Positions 31,835 through 42,325 of a stretch of DNA of 64,000 nt are shown here, piece by piece (position 1 is the first letter of the stretch; every line of letters begins with the position of its first letter). A program made the position numbers and the translations under genes. Where the stretch lies: NCBI GenBank assembly GCA_006386115.1, contig VFIW01000050.1:233339-297338 (forward strand), given 5' to 3'. The stretch is from Globisporangium splendens (lineage: Eukaryota; Oomycota; Peronosporomycetes; Pythiales; Pythiaceae). The notes below the pieces were generated by a model. The model did not search any database, was not told the origin of the DNA, and saw only the letters and a list, made by a program, of their open reading frames with translations.

Positions 31835-33775
31835 TTAGCTCGTGATGCACGGGATAAACGAGATGTGGGTCATGTTGTCCATCTTGGCCAAGTAGTTGAG
31901 CACATCCATGTTTGCAGCGCGCCAAGTGTCGTCGACGAGACCCTGCGAGGTACCGTTCGAGTTGTCTGGCGCAGGGTACGACCAGTACGTGTCCGGGTTC
32001 AGCGTCCACCAGAAGCCACCGGCCAGACTCTTCTCCGTCACCAGCATTTGCTCGATCAGCACGTTAACGATGCGCGTACTCGTGAGCTTTGGGGTCAAGT
32101 CTGCCGATTTGCCCATGAGGCCACCAAAAGTCGACAGCACGACGGCCGCGCCTGTCTCGTATGTATCGCCAAACATGTAACCCATGTTGGTGATCACATT
32201 GGCGCGCAGCTTCGTGTCCGAGCTTTCCACGTAGTCTTCCAGCATGTCGCCCTTCGAGACACTGCTGTCGAAAAAGTATTGGTACGGCAAGTACGAGCTC
32301 GAAAAGTACTTTGGCGAGTACACCACTTTATTGGACGTGGCGAGCTTGATCGGCGCCGCCTTGACGTTGCTGAGATCGGAACCCGCAGGGAAGCGCGACT
32401 TGATCTCTTTGCCGTCGTACAGATCCTTGTGCGAGCTGCCCTGGATACCTTGCACGAACGCCAGCCAACTGGGACACGCCGTGAGCATGTGGTTGCCCAA
32501 ATCCGTCGCCGCGGCAGCCCAGTCCGTGTCCGACCCATCGCCCCACGTCGCCGACAGACCGAGTCCGTCTTTGAGATCGATGCCCATGACGTTAAAGTGC
32601 TGGCTGTTGCACAGCAGCTTGGCGAGGTTGTCGATCGCCGTCTTGATATCGCCGATCTGGATCGCCGTACCGTACCACAAGCCCGTCGATTCTTCCGCGC
32701 TGAAGGCAGACAGCACGTGGAAATCCAGCACGACGCCAATTTTGGACTGCCCCAGACCCTGGACGACGAGACTCAGAAGCTTCAGGTAGTTCGTCACGCC
32801 GTCAAAAGCGCGGTTCGAGTTCGTGTTGATCAGGTCGATGTCAATGTCAACGTTACGCATCACCGAGTCCACGGCCAACGGAAGCCGCACGACGTTGAAA
32901 TTGTTGTTGGACAGAAATTGGCTCACACGGTACTATAGCACAATAGAAACACACACATACGTAAAAAAAAAAAAGTCAGCACAATGCCATCCACCACCTA
33001 AATGATAAAGTCACCGCCTATGAGAAAAAGACAAAAGGGACTGACCATCGTGGATCCTTCGCGGGTGTTGTCCCACAGACCCTCTGGCACGCCCTTGTTG
33101 TTCTCCATGCCGAGCCAGTTGATGCCCTTGATGTCGATCTGCACTTCCGTGTTATCGGCCATAACCGCCACGATCTTGCCATTCTTGCTCACAAAGTTTG
33201 GCTGCTGGCACTCTGTAGTCATGCAAAAAAATCATAATAAAACATTCACATCCACATAAAATATACATCAGCACCAGCTTGTCCACAGCCTTGTAAGAAA
33301 CGCCAACGTACTGTTGTCCGTGTACTTGGCCGGGTTTGTGATCGCAATGTCAGTCACTTCGACGGTTGGGCGTCCGTCCGAGATGGCCGTGCCGCTCGAG
33401 TAGATGTTCCGCACAGCCGCATCGCTCGCCACTTGGTCGTTCACGTCGTTTTTCAACTTGATCCCATAGTACACGATGCCAAACACCGAGCCCGCCGCCA
33501 CCAGAAACAGCGCCAGCGCACCCGGCCACGTCTAAACCCACACACACACCCACACCCACACCCACACACGGAATCATTCATACACGCGTCAGAAAACGCG
33601 TCCTGTTCTCATATACACGCACTTTGCAGGTTACTTATTACGGAGTGTATCGTACCGATCGGCGGCCGCGGTAGCGCGCCTTCTTGCCGGCGAACGTGGT
33701 GTCGACCTCAGCGGCCGCGATGATGCGCTCGACTTCGGAGGAGCGGCCTCCGGACTGCGACCCGCGCGCGCTCAT
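31835..33775 (-). CDS. Membrane-anchored GH5-like protein lacking both catalytic glutamates
   Basis: Four exons on the minus strand: 33656-33775, 33312-33531, 33046-33212, 31835-32932, giving 534 residues. There are 40 cytosolic residues rich in Arg, then a transmembrane segment at about 42-65 (WPGALALFLVAAGSVFG), so the bulk is outside (type II topology). The outer part follows glycoside hydrolase family 5: KGINWLGMENN, GLWDN, FNVVRLPLAV, VVLDFHVLSAF, GLWYGT, GIDLKD, ATWGDG, PSWLAFVQGI, VVYSPKYF, FGG. Active GH5 enzymes carry Asn-Glu-Pro after the DLK; here it reads DLKDGLG (Gly at about 292). The nucleophile motif GEFG reads STFGG (Thr at about 437), and the His of SPH reads Lys. The fold is kept and catalysis is very unlikely, so a glucan- or cellulose-binding or regulatory role is inference. 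Confidence 0.85.
33539..33569. repeat. CA/CCCACA simple repeat in GH5-like intron 1
   Basis: Tandem CACACC units near the acceptor side of the first intron of the GH5-like gene; read on the gene strand they are GT-rich. Confidence 0.85.
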
Positions 33776-34694
33776 TCGGACTTCACTTGGCGCTCCGGAA
33801 AAGGGAAAATGCGCGCGTTCTTTGCGAATGAATAATAGAGCGAGAGGGAAGGGAGTTTCGCTGTGGATGGCGCCATACTGCAAGGGGGTGGGCGTTTGCT
33901 TGTGCTATGGTGGAAAACCTCTTCGATCTTATATTCGCTGAGCACAGAAACAGAAGGAGAAAAGAAAGTCGGTGTGTTTGGGATGACACTGTGTAGAGAC
34001 AGCGGACGAGCAGAAAAAAAAAACCTTGTGGGAAAAACCTTGGTGTATAGGGTGTGAGAGGTCTGCAAAAGGTTCAGAACGAAGAGTTTTTGATGGCCCT
34101 GAAGTGCTGAGGTGCGACTGATATTTGGGATTGTATATTTCACAGCTTTTTTTGCATTTTATTCCGAGGGTTGGCGGTGTGTGGCTGGTGTTCATTCACG
34201 CACGGATTCTGAAGAAATCATTCACTAGACTCTGCTCCTATCCTCTGCATCCCAGTCTCCATAAACTACAAGCGACACACACATAGGCACACACACAGGC
34301 AGGAGGAACCCACTGGAATTGTGGGTACGAATGGGTCTGGCGCAAAGTGCACCCAAACGTCCTCGCGATCCGGACGACTATCCGGAATTTGAGTTGAAAG
34401 TATACACATTTGTCAACTCTGCGCTGCTCTGATTGGCTGAATTGCCGAGACGATCGACATGATATAGGACGGGGGTAGGGGTTATCCAGTTGATGGAAAT
34501 TTTGGAAGGGATGAAGAGAGAAACGACCAATCGTCCTCGAAAGGGTACACAAATTTTCAGCGGCAACCTTGCTATTTTGATAACTGACTAAATTGATAGT
34601 GAGCTACTGCTGGATTCTCTATAATCGATAATTGCATCCATGAGATTCCGAGTGCTTCGAATAGAGGACCCATCCCTTGACATTCACTCTCGTG
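33776..34694. other. Divergent intergenic region, no gene
   Basis: This lies between the starts of the GH5-like gene (minus) and the chorismate-lyase-like gene (plus), so it should contain both promoters. On the minus strand TATTCATTCGCAAA near 33820-33835 resembles an oomycete initiator. No exon is supported. Confidence 0.4.
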
Positions 34695-35518
34695 ATGCCA
34701 TTCATTCGTTCGGTGATTCGAACACGCTCCTCCTCCAGCAACATGACCCATGCGGACGTGATGGCGGCCGAGGAAGAGCAGCAAGCGGTGCTCGTGAGAA
34801 GCAGCAAAGGCGCTGACGCCAGTGCTGATGCTGCCGACGCTAGCGGTGCGCGAGTTGCAACTGAAGATCCAGGCTGGCGCGCATTGGACATCTCGTTCTG
34901 CGCGTCTGGCGACATGATACTGGTGAGGAAAACGATTCGCACATGCAATGCAGCTCTCTTTTGGTAGCGAATGCATACTAATCTATGCGGGTGTAATATG
35001 GGTGGCAGCTTGGGATGCCCAACATGACTGCGGCGTGGCGGCTGTTCCTGTTTGGCAATGGCTCACCAACGCATCACTTGGGGTTGCTCACAGGATACCC
35101 GACAGAAGTGGACGTGATTGGGCTGCACCCGATTGGCTCGAGTCTCGATGGCGCGCCTTCGGATATCAGCGCGATCGCGACTCCGCGGTGTCGGCGCCAA
35201 GTGTGGCTCCGCAATTCCAATGGCGAGCGGCTCGGGTACGCGACGTCGTGGCTGAATGAAAAGGACGTCGGCACGGTCTTCAAGAACCAGAAGATCCCGA
35301 TCGGCAAGAACATCATGCAGAACCGCACGGAGCTGTTCCGAGACATGAAGAGCGTGTACTGCGGCACGTCGAAGGAACTAGAAGCTGCATTTGGACACCC
35401 GGGTCCGTTCTGGGGACGCTCGTATCTCTTTTGGAACGGCGGTCGGCCAGTGGCGTTCATCTACGAAGTATTTTCACCTGCGCTCGAGAAATACATGGGC
35501 AAGGTGCTCATCCAATAG
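34695..35518 (+). CDS. Chorismate-pyruvate lyase (UbiC)-like protein
   Basis: Two exons, 34695-34922 and 35009-35518, giving 245 residues. The start at 34695 gives MPFIRSVIRTRSSSS, an Arg/Ser-rich leader without acidic residues that could target mitochondria; a second ATG lies at 34743. The second exon matches the UbiC fold: a TAAWRLFLFGNGSPT start, RRQVWLRNSNGERLGYATSW, KIPIGKNIM, then GPFWGRSYLFWNGGRP and AFIYEVFSPALEKY. The ligand-binding positions known in the bacterial enzyme (Thr after Ser-x, the Arg in WLR, the Glu in the YEVF strand) are all kept. Bacterial UbiC makes 4-hydroxybenzoate, the ubiquinone ring precursor, from chorismate. Animals and fungi normally make it from tyrosine. 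Activity is inferred, not shown. Confidence 0.7.
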
Positions 35519-35587
35519 ACGCAACCAAGCACATAACAAAATAGAGCACATCGCATCGCCACAAACATGCGCAAGGCGTTGCCACTT

Positions 35588-35609
35588 TCTCTCTCTCTCT
35601 CTCTCTCTG
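35588..35609. repeat. CT dinucleotide microsatellite
   Basis: An uninterrupted TC run of about 11 units in the 3' flank between the UbiC-like gene and the bL34 gene. Confidence 0.95.
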
Positions 35610-35721
35610 CTCGAGTGTTTCTATTTTGTGTGTATTTTTCTTCATTATCTGTCGTCACGGACCTCACTCTGCTGACCGACTGCCTTCATGGTTGCATCGC
35701 AATGATGGGCTGTGTGACAGG

Positions 35722-36340
35722 TTACAGCGACATGCGCCATCGGCCCTTCACGAATCGGCGCGTCAACGTCTTGCGGCCGGAAATAGTCAATCTACGCGAA
35801 CGGAAACCGTGCTTTCGCTTGCGGCGCAGCACACTCGGCTGGTATGTTCTCTTGATCGCCATCAACGGCTCTGCAAGAACAATAAAATACTTTGAGTCAT
35901 ATGCGTTGAGTCATAGCATCCTTACCGCAAAAATGCAAAGCGCACCGTTGTTGACATCGGTGGGGGAGTCCAATCCGCCGATCTGGTTCAACTCGGGGAG
36001 CTCCATGGTTGGCAAGTCGAGACCGGTCTCAAAGATCAACGCGTTGTTCACGAACGGCTCTACAACTCGGCATAAAGTACGCTGTTAATCATCCCGTACT
36101 CTCATCTGTATTATTGTTCACACATGCAATACGCAAGAAAACAGCACACATACCGACAACGGACTGCGCTGGCGCATTGTTGAGCGCCAGCATCATGATC
36201 GCTGGGTTCTGGGACACGGCGCCGAAGTTGGCCGTGGACATCGACGACATGGCGCGCGCCGCGAGGGCCGACGAGGCGGTGGCGCCGACGCGCACGCGCG
36301 ACGCCAGCAACACGTTACGAGCGAGCAGAGCGGCGGCCAT
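35722..36340 (-). CDS. MRPL34: Mitochondrial ribosomal protein bL34m
   Basis: Three short exons on the minus strand: 36154-36340, 35926-36059, 35722-35868, giving 155 residues. The N-terminus [20 protein letters not shown] is Ala/Arg-rich with no acidic residues and looks like a mitochondrial targeting peptide. About 60 lineage-specific residues follow ([20 protein letters not shown]). The last 45 residues are unmistakable bL34: [19 protein letters not shown], then [16 protein letters not shown]. The third-exon acceptor is the second AG of GCAGAG; the first AG would give a stop. Each exon is too small to stand out as an open frame. The protein is a component of the large mitoribosomal subunit. 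The long linker between presequence and core is unusual for this tiny protein. Confidence 0.85.
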
Positions 36341-36774
36341 CTTGGTTGCTTGTCTGCCTGCTTCCAATCCAATTGCTCGTGTCTCCCCCTCCAGTATTTC
36401 CTCTGCCACACCATGAGCACACGAGTGGGGACAATTCAAACATGAATTGACGAAAGTTCAGAAATCGTACTTGATCGAATTGGAACGGTTGATATTGTTT
36501 CGAACCTACTTTTCATAGCCGATACGAACACATCGTTGCCTCTTCTTCTTTCCCATTGTTGAATAAAAACGCACTGAAAAATATCGAGACATCGCTCGGC
36601 GCAAATTAAAAGCAAACATGGAAGAAAGAAAATGCACAGGGGAGAAGAACGAAAGAAGATGGCGGATTTGGTGTCAATAGAGTGTGCTCATATATATATA
36701 CGCGATGTGGACATGATGACGGCCGTGGTCGAGAGCGGAGGGGACTCATCTACTATACATCGATCGCTTGCTTG

Positions 36775-36808
<34 letters not shown>

Positions 36809-36902
36809 GCTGCTTTTCTTCTTCTCTGTAATTTTTCTCTTCATCATCTGCTCGCCATTCACATTTCTCCCAGCCGCCTATGCTTCCTTTTGCTCAGCTC
36901 GC
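36341..36902. other. Intergenic with CT microsatellite
   Basis: The space between the bL34m start and the stop of the His-rich gene, both on the minus strand. It has a TC run at 36776-36805 and a short TATATATA stretch near 36693. No exon is supported. Confidence 0.5.
36776..36805. repeat. TC dinucleotide microsatellite
   Basis: An uninterrupted run of about 14 TC units, just beyond the stop of the His-rich membrane protein gene. Confidence 0.95.
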
Positions 36903-37535
36903 TTACCACCCGTTTGAAGGGTTCTCGTGGAAGGGCTGGAAGATGATCATGAAGATGAGCGCGAGCGCGACGACGATGATCAGTCCGACGAGGAACTGGA
37001 TGCACTGGCGGAAGCCGCCGGCGTCGTCCGCCGCCGTGTGCGTGAGCACGCCCGTGCGGCGGCTGTATCCGATCTCCAGATCGTCTTCATGTCGGCGCGA
37101 CTTGGTGCTCGCACCAAAGCACCACCACGTCGATCCATCTCGACTATTCGCATTTGCCAGTGACGACGACTCGCCTCTTCCTCGTCGGTAGCTGCGCTTG
37201 CTGTTGTTCTTGCTAAAGTCCTGGCGAACGGGAGACTTGCGACTCCACTCGGGCGAGCGGAACCACGGCAACGGGTGCACTTCCTCCTCCCGCGTCTGCT
37301 TGCGCGTGATGCCGCTGGTCTTGATCACGAGCGGCGTCTTCTCGCTCGAGAACCGCGTCGTGCCGTTCTTTGTCGCAGACGTCCGCGACGACGACGACGA
37401 CGTGGACGACGCCGTGGACGTGGAGCTCGGCCGCCCGTACAACGGCAGGTCCTGGAGCTGCTCCACCGGGTGCTTCACGGCGTCGTGGTGGTGGTGGTGG
37501 TGGTGGTGGTGGTGCAGCGCGCTCTCGGCCGCCAT
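36903..37535 (-). CDS. Tail-anchored-type membrane protein with N-terminal poly-His tract, unknown function
   Basis: Intronless, 210 residues from the ATG at 37535. The protein begins MAAESAL followed by ten His residues, encoded by a CAC-type trinucleotide run at about 37484-37514. A Ser/Thr-rich basic stretch follows, then PLPWFRSPEWSRKSPVR and an Arg/Ser-rich region. A single hydrophobic segment lies near the C-terminus (FLVGLIIVVALALIFMIIF), with ten polar residues after it (ending NPSNGW). There is no signal peptide, so a tail-anchored (SNARE-like) topology with a cytosolic body is likely. I recognise no family. The His run could bind metal or be neutral microsatellite drift. Confidence 0.65.
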   Translation of the reverse strand: MAAESALHHHHHHHHHHDAVKHPVEQLQDLPLYGRPSSTSTASSTSSSSSRTSATKNGTTRFSSEKTPLVIKTSGITRKQTREEEVHPLPWFRSPEWSRKSPVRQDFSKNNSKRSYRRGRGESSSLANANSRDGSTWWCFGASTKSRRHEDDLEIGYSRRTGVLTHTAADDAGGFRQCIQFLVGLIIVVALALIFMIIFQPFHENPSNGW

Positions 37536-39365
37536 TGCGCTTCAGTGCTTGCTTCAGGCGTTGAGTGCTGTTGCGGCTGTTTATAACAGAGACGCTTGTT
37601 CTCGTGGTCGGCACGTTGGGATGGAGGAAACGGGTTTGCGAGACGATGGGTACGGGTCGAGAAGACAGACCCGTCTCGTACCTACTATTTGTTTGGTCTG
37701 TGATCGTGAGATATCATTTAGATCAGTGCATGGATAATTCCACAAGAAAGCGTTTATTGCTCGAGGCGAAATGAATGGGTCAATGCACAGTGTAGGGGGT
37801 GTTCTCGAATTTGAATGAAAGCGCTGGAAAGTCTGACAATATCTGGCAGCCGTTCCAGGAAGCACACGCATGTGTATTGCACTCATGCTGTCGCAAAATC
37901 GATGCAGTTGTTCATGGACATTGAATGGTCCGTCTCGTGATGTGAATGCACTGATTTGTGAGATCGTCTAGGTCCAAAGGAAGGGGAGGTACTGAATGCA
38001 TCTACGGTATCAGCTGGTGGCAGCTGATAATTTGAATGTCCACACACGACACCCCTCCCCTCGACCTACAGTCTATTCTCTGTTTTGTAGCTCTTCTATC
38101 TTCGCTTCCCCTGTGAAACTCCATCCCTCCATAGATTATTCACACGCATAAATGCCAAAAATGCAACGGAGAAAGAAAGTATATCCCTTACATCTTCAGT
38201 CACACAGCTGCACTGCTAAACAGAGGGTATGCGGGTGTATTTTTCGTGTGGTGTCGTGACGTCTCTTCAGAGAAAACTCCTCACAAGGTGGGACGCAAGA
38301 TCATAAAAACGGATCCAATTACCCACTATTGTCACATTCTTCACTCGAGCTTCAATCAGCAATAATTACTTTGCAATTTGCAGTGGTCATGTTGGCATCG
38401 ATCTCTTGCCTCTTGTTTCACCATTGGTCTTGACGCATTTGGTTCTCAAAGATGGATGGAATGCTTTGCTTTTGCCCCCACTATCTCTCGTTTCGTACGA
38501 TGGCTTTATTCGTTAAAGAAAAACAGCGTTTGTAGTATTCGGTTATATCGCGTTTCCGCGTGCTGAGTAAGCTGAGCATCTTCCATTTCCGACCGCATTC
38601 CGTGGTCATCCAACACGCCAACATTTCCACAATCGTGAGGTCGATCAAAGGCTCCGATGAAGAGCCCTAAATGGATGAACTCAGCTCAAGAATGTGGGTT
38701 TGAGTTGGTTGATCAACATGAACAAAGCGTTGATTGCAGGCATGTCTCGCACCGACGAAGGAATTAAAGCTCTAGGCGATAGATCATTGCTCTCGCATAG
38801 AGTGAGTATCTGAAGACGCGTCTGCGCCTATGCTATTGATTCGCTGGCAGAAAGCATCGGGTTACTGTGCTGGAGCGTCCTTTACTTGTGGTGTGATCAA
38901 CCTTTACGTCAGTTTTTGCACAACAATGCTGACAACCAACAACAAACGCTGCACCGAGCCAATCGCCCTCTTCGCGCAGAAGAAACGAGCAACAAGCTTT
39001 CTATATGAGCTTGCATTTCTACTTTGCTGTGGCGGTATCAAAGCAGTGGACATGGCCACCAGAATCATTGCGAGTCAAAATGTCATCGCGGCACCACAGC
39101 ACGCCACACAGTGTGCATCACGTCCAATCGGCATCAAGCGGCAACACTCGAGATAAAAAGCGACCTCTTCAACCCATTCGTTTTAAACACTTTCACTTGA
39201 TATTCGTGGGTTCCCTTGATCCACGATCTTGTTTGAATCACACTCTCTCTGTATCTTTGCCCATTTTGTTCTCGTGGTTCGTGTGCAGCTAAGAGGGGAG
39301 GGTGGACGGACATATTGGAATTTCGTCGGTTGAAGCCAAGGAAGTAGAAGGATTCCTCTGTGACG
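37536..39365. other. Divergent intergenic region, no gene
   Basis: 1.8 kb between the starts of the His-rich gene and the GlnRS gene. No recognisable exon. Close to 39366, GCCCATTTTGTTCTCG at about 39259-39274 resembles an initiator. Confidence 0.45.
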
Positions 39366-41408
39366 ATGGCGACAGCGACGACGACGACGACGACAACGAC
39401 GAACGATGCGCTGGAGGCGCGCGCGCTCTCCCTCGCGGAGAACACGCCCGAGATGCTGGCGGAGCACGCGCGCGTGACGCAGGGCAAGGTGCGCACGCGG
39501 TTCCCGCCCGAGCCGAACGGATACCTGCACGTGGGCCACGCCAAGTCGATGCACATGAACTTCTACGAGGCGTTCGAGAAGCTCGGCGTGCCCGTGGACG
39601 CGCGCGAGACGTACTTTCGCTACGACGACACGAACCCGGAGGCCGAGAGCGACGAGTACATCCAGGCGATCGCCGACACCATCAAGTGGCTCGGCTACTC
39701 GCCGTCCAAGGTCACGTACAGCTCCGAGTACTTTCCCGAGCTGTACGCGCTCGCGATCAAGCTGATCAAGAAGGGGAAGGCGTACGTGTGCCACCAGAGC
39801 AAGCCCGAGATCGAGGCGTCACGCATCGTGTTGCAGCAGTTTCACTCGACGCCCGGTCCAAAGAAGGAAAGCGATCTTCCTGAGGCCGCCAAGTCGCCAT
39901 TCCGTTCGCGCTCGGTGGAGGAGAACTTGGTCGAGTTTGAGAAGATGCGTGTTGGTCTATACGGTGAGGGCGAGGCGTCGCTGCGCATGAAGATGGACCT
40001 GGCGAGCCCGAACCCAAACATGTGGGACCACGTGGCGTACCGCATCAAGTTTGTGCCGCACCCGCACATTGGCGACAAGTGGTGCATCTACCCGACGTAC
40101 GACTACACGCACTGCATCGTCGATGCGCTCGAACACATTGACTACTCGATCTGTACGCTGGAGTTCGAGACGCGTCGCGAGTCGTACTACTGGCTGCTCG
40201 ACGAATTGGATCTGTACAAGCCCAAGGTGTACGAGTTCGCGCGTCTGTCGATGACGTACACGGTGCTGTCGAAGCGCAAGCTGCTTAAGCTCGTGACGTC
40301 CAAGATGGTGCGCGGGTGGGATGATCCGCGCATGGGCACGTTGAACGGTCTCAAGCGCCGTGGCTTCACGCCCGAGATCATCAAGCAGTTCTGCAAGGAA
40401 ATCGGTGTCACGCGTGTGCAGTCGACGATCCAGATCGAACGCTTCTACTCGGTGGCGCGTGGCATTTTGGGCGATCAGTCGAAGCGTGTGCTCGCGGTGC
40501 TCGACCCTGTCGAAGTCGTGATTGAGAACTTTGAAGGCGCGCCAAGCAAAGACGCGCTGACGTTTAAGGTTCCGGATTACCCGCAAGACGTCGAGCGCGA
40601 CGGCGGCAACGCGTTCCACCACATCACGCTCTCGAAGAGCATCTACTTGGACCGCAGCGACGTTCGTGTTGCGGACTCGAAGGATTTCTACGGTCTGGCG
40701 ATGAACAAGCAGGTGCGCTTGAAGTACGCGTACAACTTTACGTGCACGAAGATGGACACGGACGCGGACGGCAAGGTCACCAAGGTGTACGGCGTGGTGG
40801 ACTTCTCCACCGACGTCAAGCCTCCAAAAGGTATCCTGTCGTGGGTGCCAGCCACGAGTCCGTCGCTCGAGGTGCGCGTGTACAGCCACTTGTTCAAGGT
40901 GCCTGAATTGCCGGCTGTCGCGGATTGGGAGAGCTTCGTCGACTCGCAGCACTCGGAAGTCGTGTACAAGAATGCGCGCATGGACCCTGAGTCGTACGCG
41001 AAGAACCTAAAGGACGGCGAGGCCGTGCAGTTCGAGCGATTGGGCTACTTTGTGACGGACAAGGACTCGACGTCGAAGCGCAAGGTGCTGAACCAGATCA
41101 TCCCACTTCGTGAAGCCTCGAGCTTGGCGCAGAGCGACGATAAGGCCAAGGTCGATGGCGCCGTCTCAAACTCTCGCAAGGATGCGCAAGCGGCGCAGCT
41201 GGCGCTGAAACTGGAGAAGATGAAGACCTCGCCGCTCGAGATGTTCAAGAGCCAAGTGGATCTGTACTCGCAGTTCGACGCGGAGGGCTTGCCGACCCAC
41301 GACGCGGCTGGGGTGCCGCTCACCAAGAGCCAGGTGAAGAAGCTCAAGAAGGACCAGGACAAGCAGAAGAAGCTGCACGAGTCGTACTTGGCCCAGCAGA
41401 AAGCGTAA
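39366..41408 (+). CDS. QARS: Glutaminyl-tRNA synthetase
   Basis: Intronless, 680 residues from the ATG at 39366. It charges tRNA-Gln with glutamine and is presumably cytosolic. After a short Thr run (TTTTTTT, from an ACG repeat) the class I core starts with RFPPEPNGYLHVGHAKS, the HIGH signature; YFRYDDTNPEAE follows. TYTVLSKRKL is the KMSKS-type loop and RGWDDPRMGTL matches the GlnRS family. The anticodon-binding beta barrels follow (KGILSWVPATSPSLEVRVYS). The eukaryote-type N-terminal GlnRS domain is absent, so the N-terminus is bacterial-length. A C-terminal extension of about 90 residues ends in PLTKSQVKKLKKDQDKQKK, a Lys-rich helical tail. Codon use is GC-rich, consistent with high expression. 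Confidence 0.95.
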   Translation: MATATTTTTTTTNDALEARALSLAENTPEMLAEHARVTQGKVRTRFPPEPNGYLHVGHAKSMHMNFYEAFEKLGVPVDARETYFRYDDTNPEAESDEYIQAIADTIKWLGYSPSKVTYSSEYFPELYALAIKLIKKGKAYVCHQSKPEIEASRIVLQQFHSTPGPKKESDLPEAAKSPFRSRSVEENLVEFEKMRVGLYGEGEASLRMKMDLASPNPNMWDHVAYRIKFVPHPHIGDKWCIYPTYDYTHCIVDALEHIDYSICTLEFETRRESYYWLLDELDLYKPKVYEFARLSMTYTVLSKRKLLKLVTSKMVRGWDDPRMGTLNGLKRRGFTPEIIKQFCKEIGVTRVQSTIQIERFYSVARGILGDQSKRVLAVLDPVEVVIENFEGAPSKDALTFKVPDYPQDVERDGGNAFHHITLSKSIYLDRSDVRVADSKDFYGLAMNKQVRLKYAYNFTCTKMDTDADGKVTKVYGVVDFSTDVKPPKGILSWVPATSPSLEVRVYSHLFKVPELPAVADWESFVDSQHSEVVYKNARMDPESYAKNLKDGEAVQFERLGYFVTDKDSTSKRKVLNQIIPLREASSLAQSDDKAKVDGAVSNSRKDAQAAQLALKLEKMKTSPLEMFKSQVDLYSQFDAEGLPTHDAAGVPLTKSQVKKLKKDQDKQKKLHESYLAQQKA

Positions 41409-42325
41409 GAGAGCCATGAATGCCTCTGAGCGCCACGTCAGGCATTGCGCAAGATAGCAGGAACATGAAGAGCAACGGCAAACCCGCGTGGTAAAGTTGC
41501 CAGGACGACAACGATATATAATGCTCAGTCCGTTCGAATCGTAGGAGCCAGACATGCAAGTGATAATACATTGTGTCGAGCACTTCTATTAGCCCCACAA
41601 TGTGCTCTTGCGCTTCGTCAATGCATTAAAAAGGTCCTCAGGGACTCGCACAACGCTCTGAGAAACTTGAGGATCGATTCGTGGGTACATTAGCCGACCT
41701 CAAAGCGACAAAAACTGGATGAACTCAACGGAAGAAGCAACATCGTGTTGCAGCATTCTCACCAGCTGGCATGATGTATCGTCGGCAGCTCTTACCAGAT
41801 ATCCTGCGGCGCCACTGTAGACGCGGTCACATCGACATCTCCAACACCGTTGGGATCGTCAACGAACAAAGTCTCGACGCTTCATCTAGGTGGAAGGCAG
41901 CTTATCCGGTGCAAATGGCAGCAGCACGTGCACGATCTCCATATCCTTCTTCGGGTCGTGCGAGACCACATTCGCTTAATGGCACTGGACAATCATCTGC
42001 AAACCAATTTCCTTTCGAGTCTGCGAAGGAGAAATCACAGAGCGCCAGGCAGTCAAAATTAACACAAGTAGGGTAGATAAGTATGCAATTTCCTATTAAT
42101 GAACGTGTCGCACCCCATGCCTGTCTTTCCTGTGCGAAATCCTGTGCTCCAAGCGTCTCGATCTCCTTCATAATGACGCATTTTCCTTCACGCCCGTCCT
42201 CCAGTCGCCACCTAACGGCTCCCATCGCGTCCAATGGCTTTGCTCCATACACGCTCAACGAGGTGCTACAGACACAAGAAATCGCGCAGAAACGCCAGCG
42301 AACGAGGGTCCCGCACATCCACCGT
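41409..42325. other. Intergenic between convergent genes, nothing recognised
   Basis: The 3' ends of GlnRS and the U2B''-like gene face each other here. An open stretch on the minus strand continues from the U2B''-like intron reading but has no family similarity. Confidence 0.5.

Noticed and set aside
31865..32938. Long plus-strand open frame of 357 codons
   Set aside because: It is the antisense of the GH5-like exon 4; GC-rich coding DNA leaves an open frame opposite. The protein is Arg/Val/His-rich and resembles nothing.
34695..35518. Bacterial contamination as source of the UbiC-like gene
   Set aside because: The gene has an in-frame GT-AG intron and is flanked closely by eukaryotic genes.
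39957..40952. 331-codon minus-strand frame inside GlnRS
   Set aside because: Antisense of a GC-rich conserved gene; no homology.
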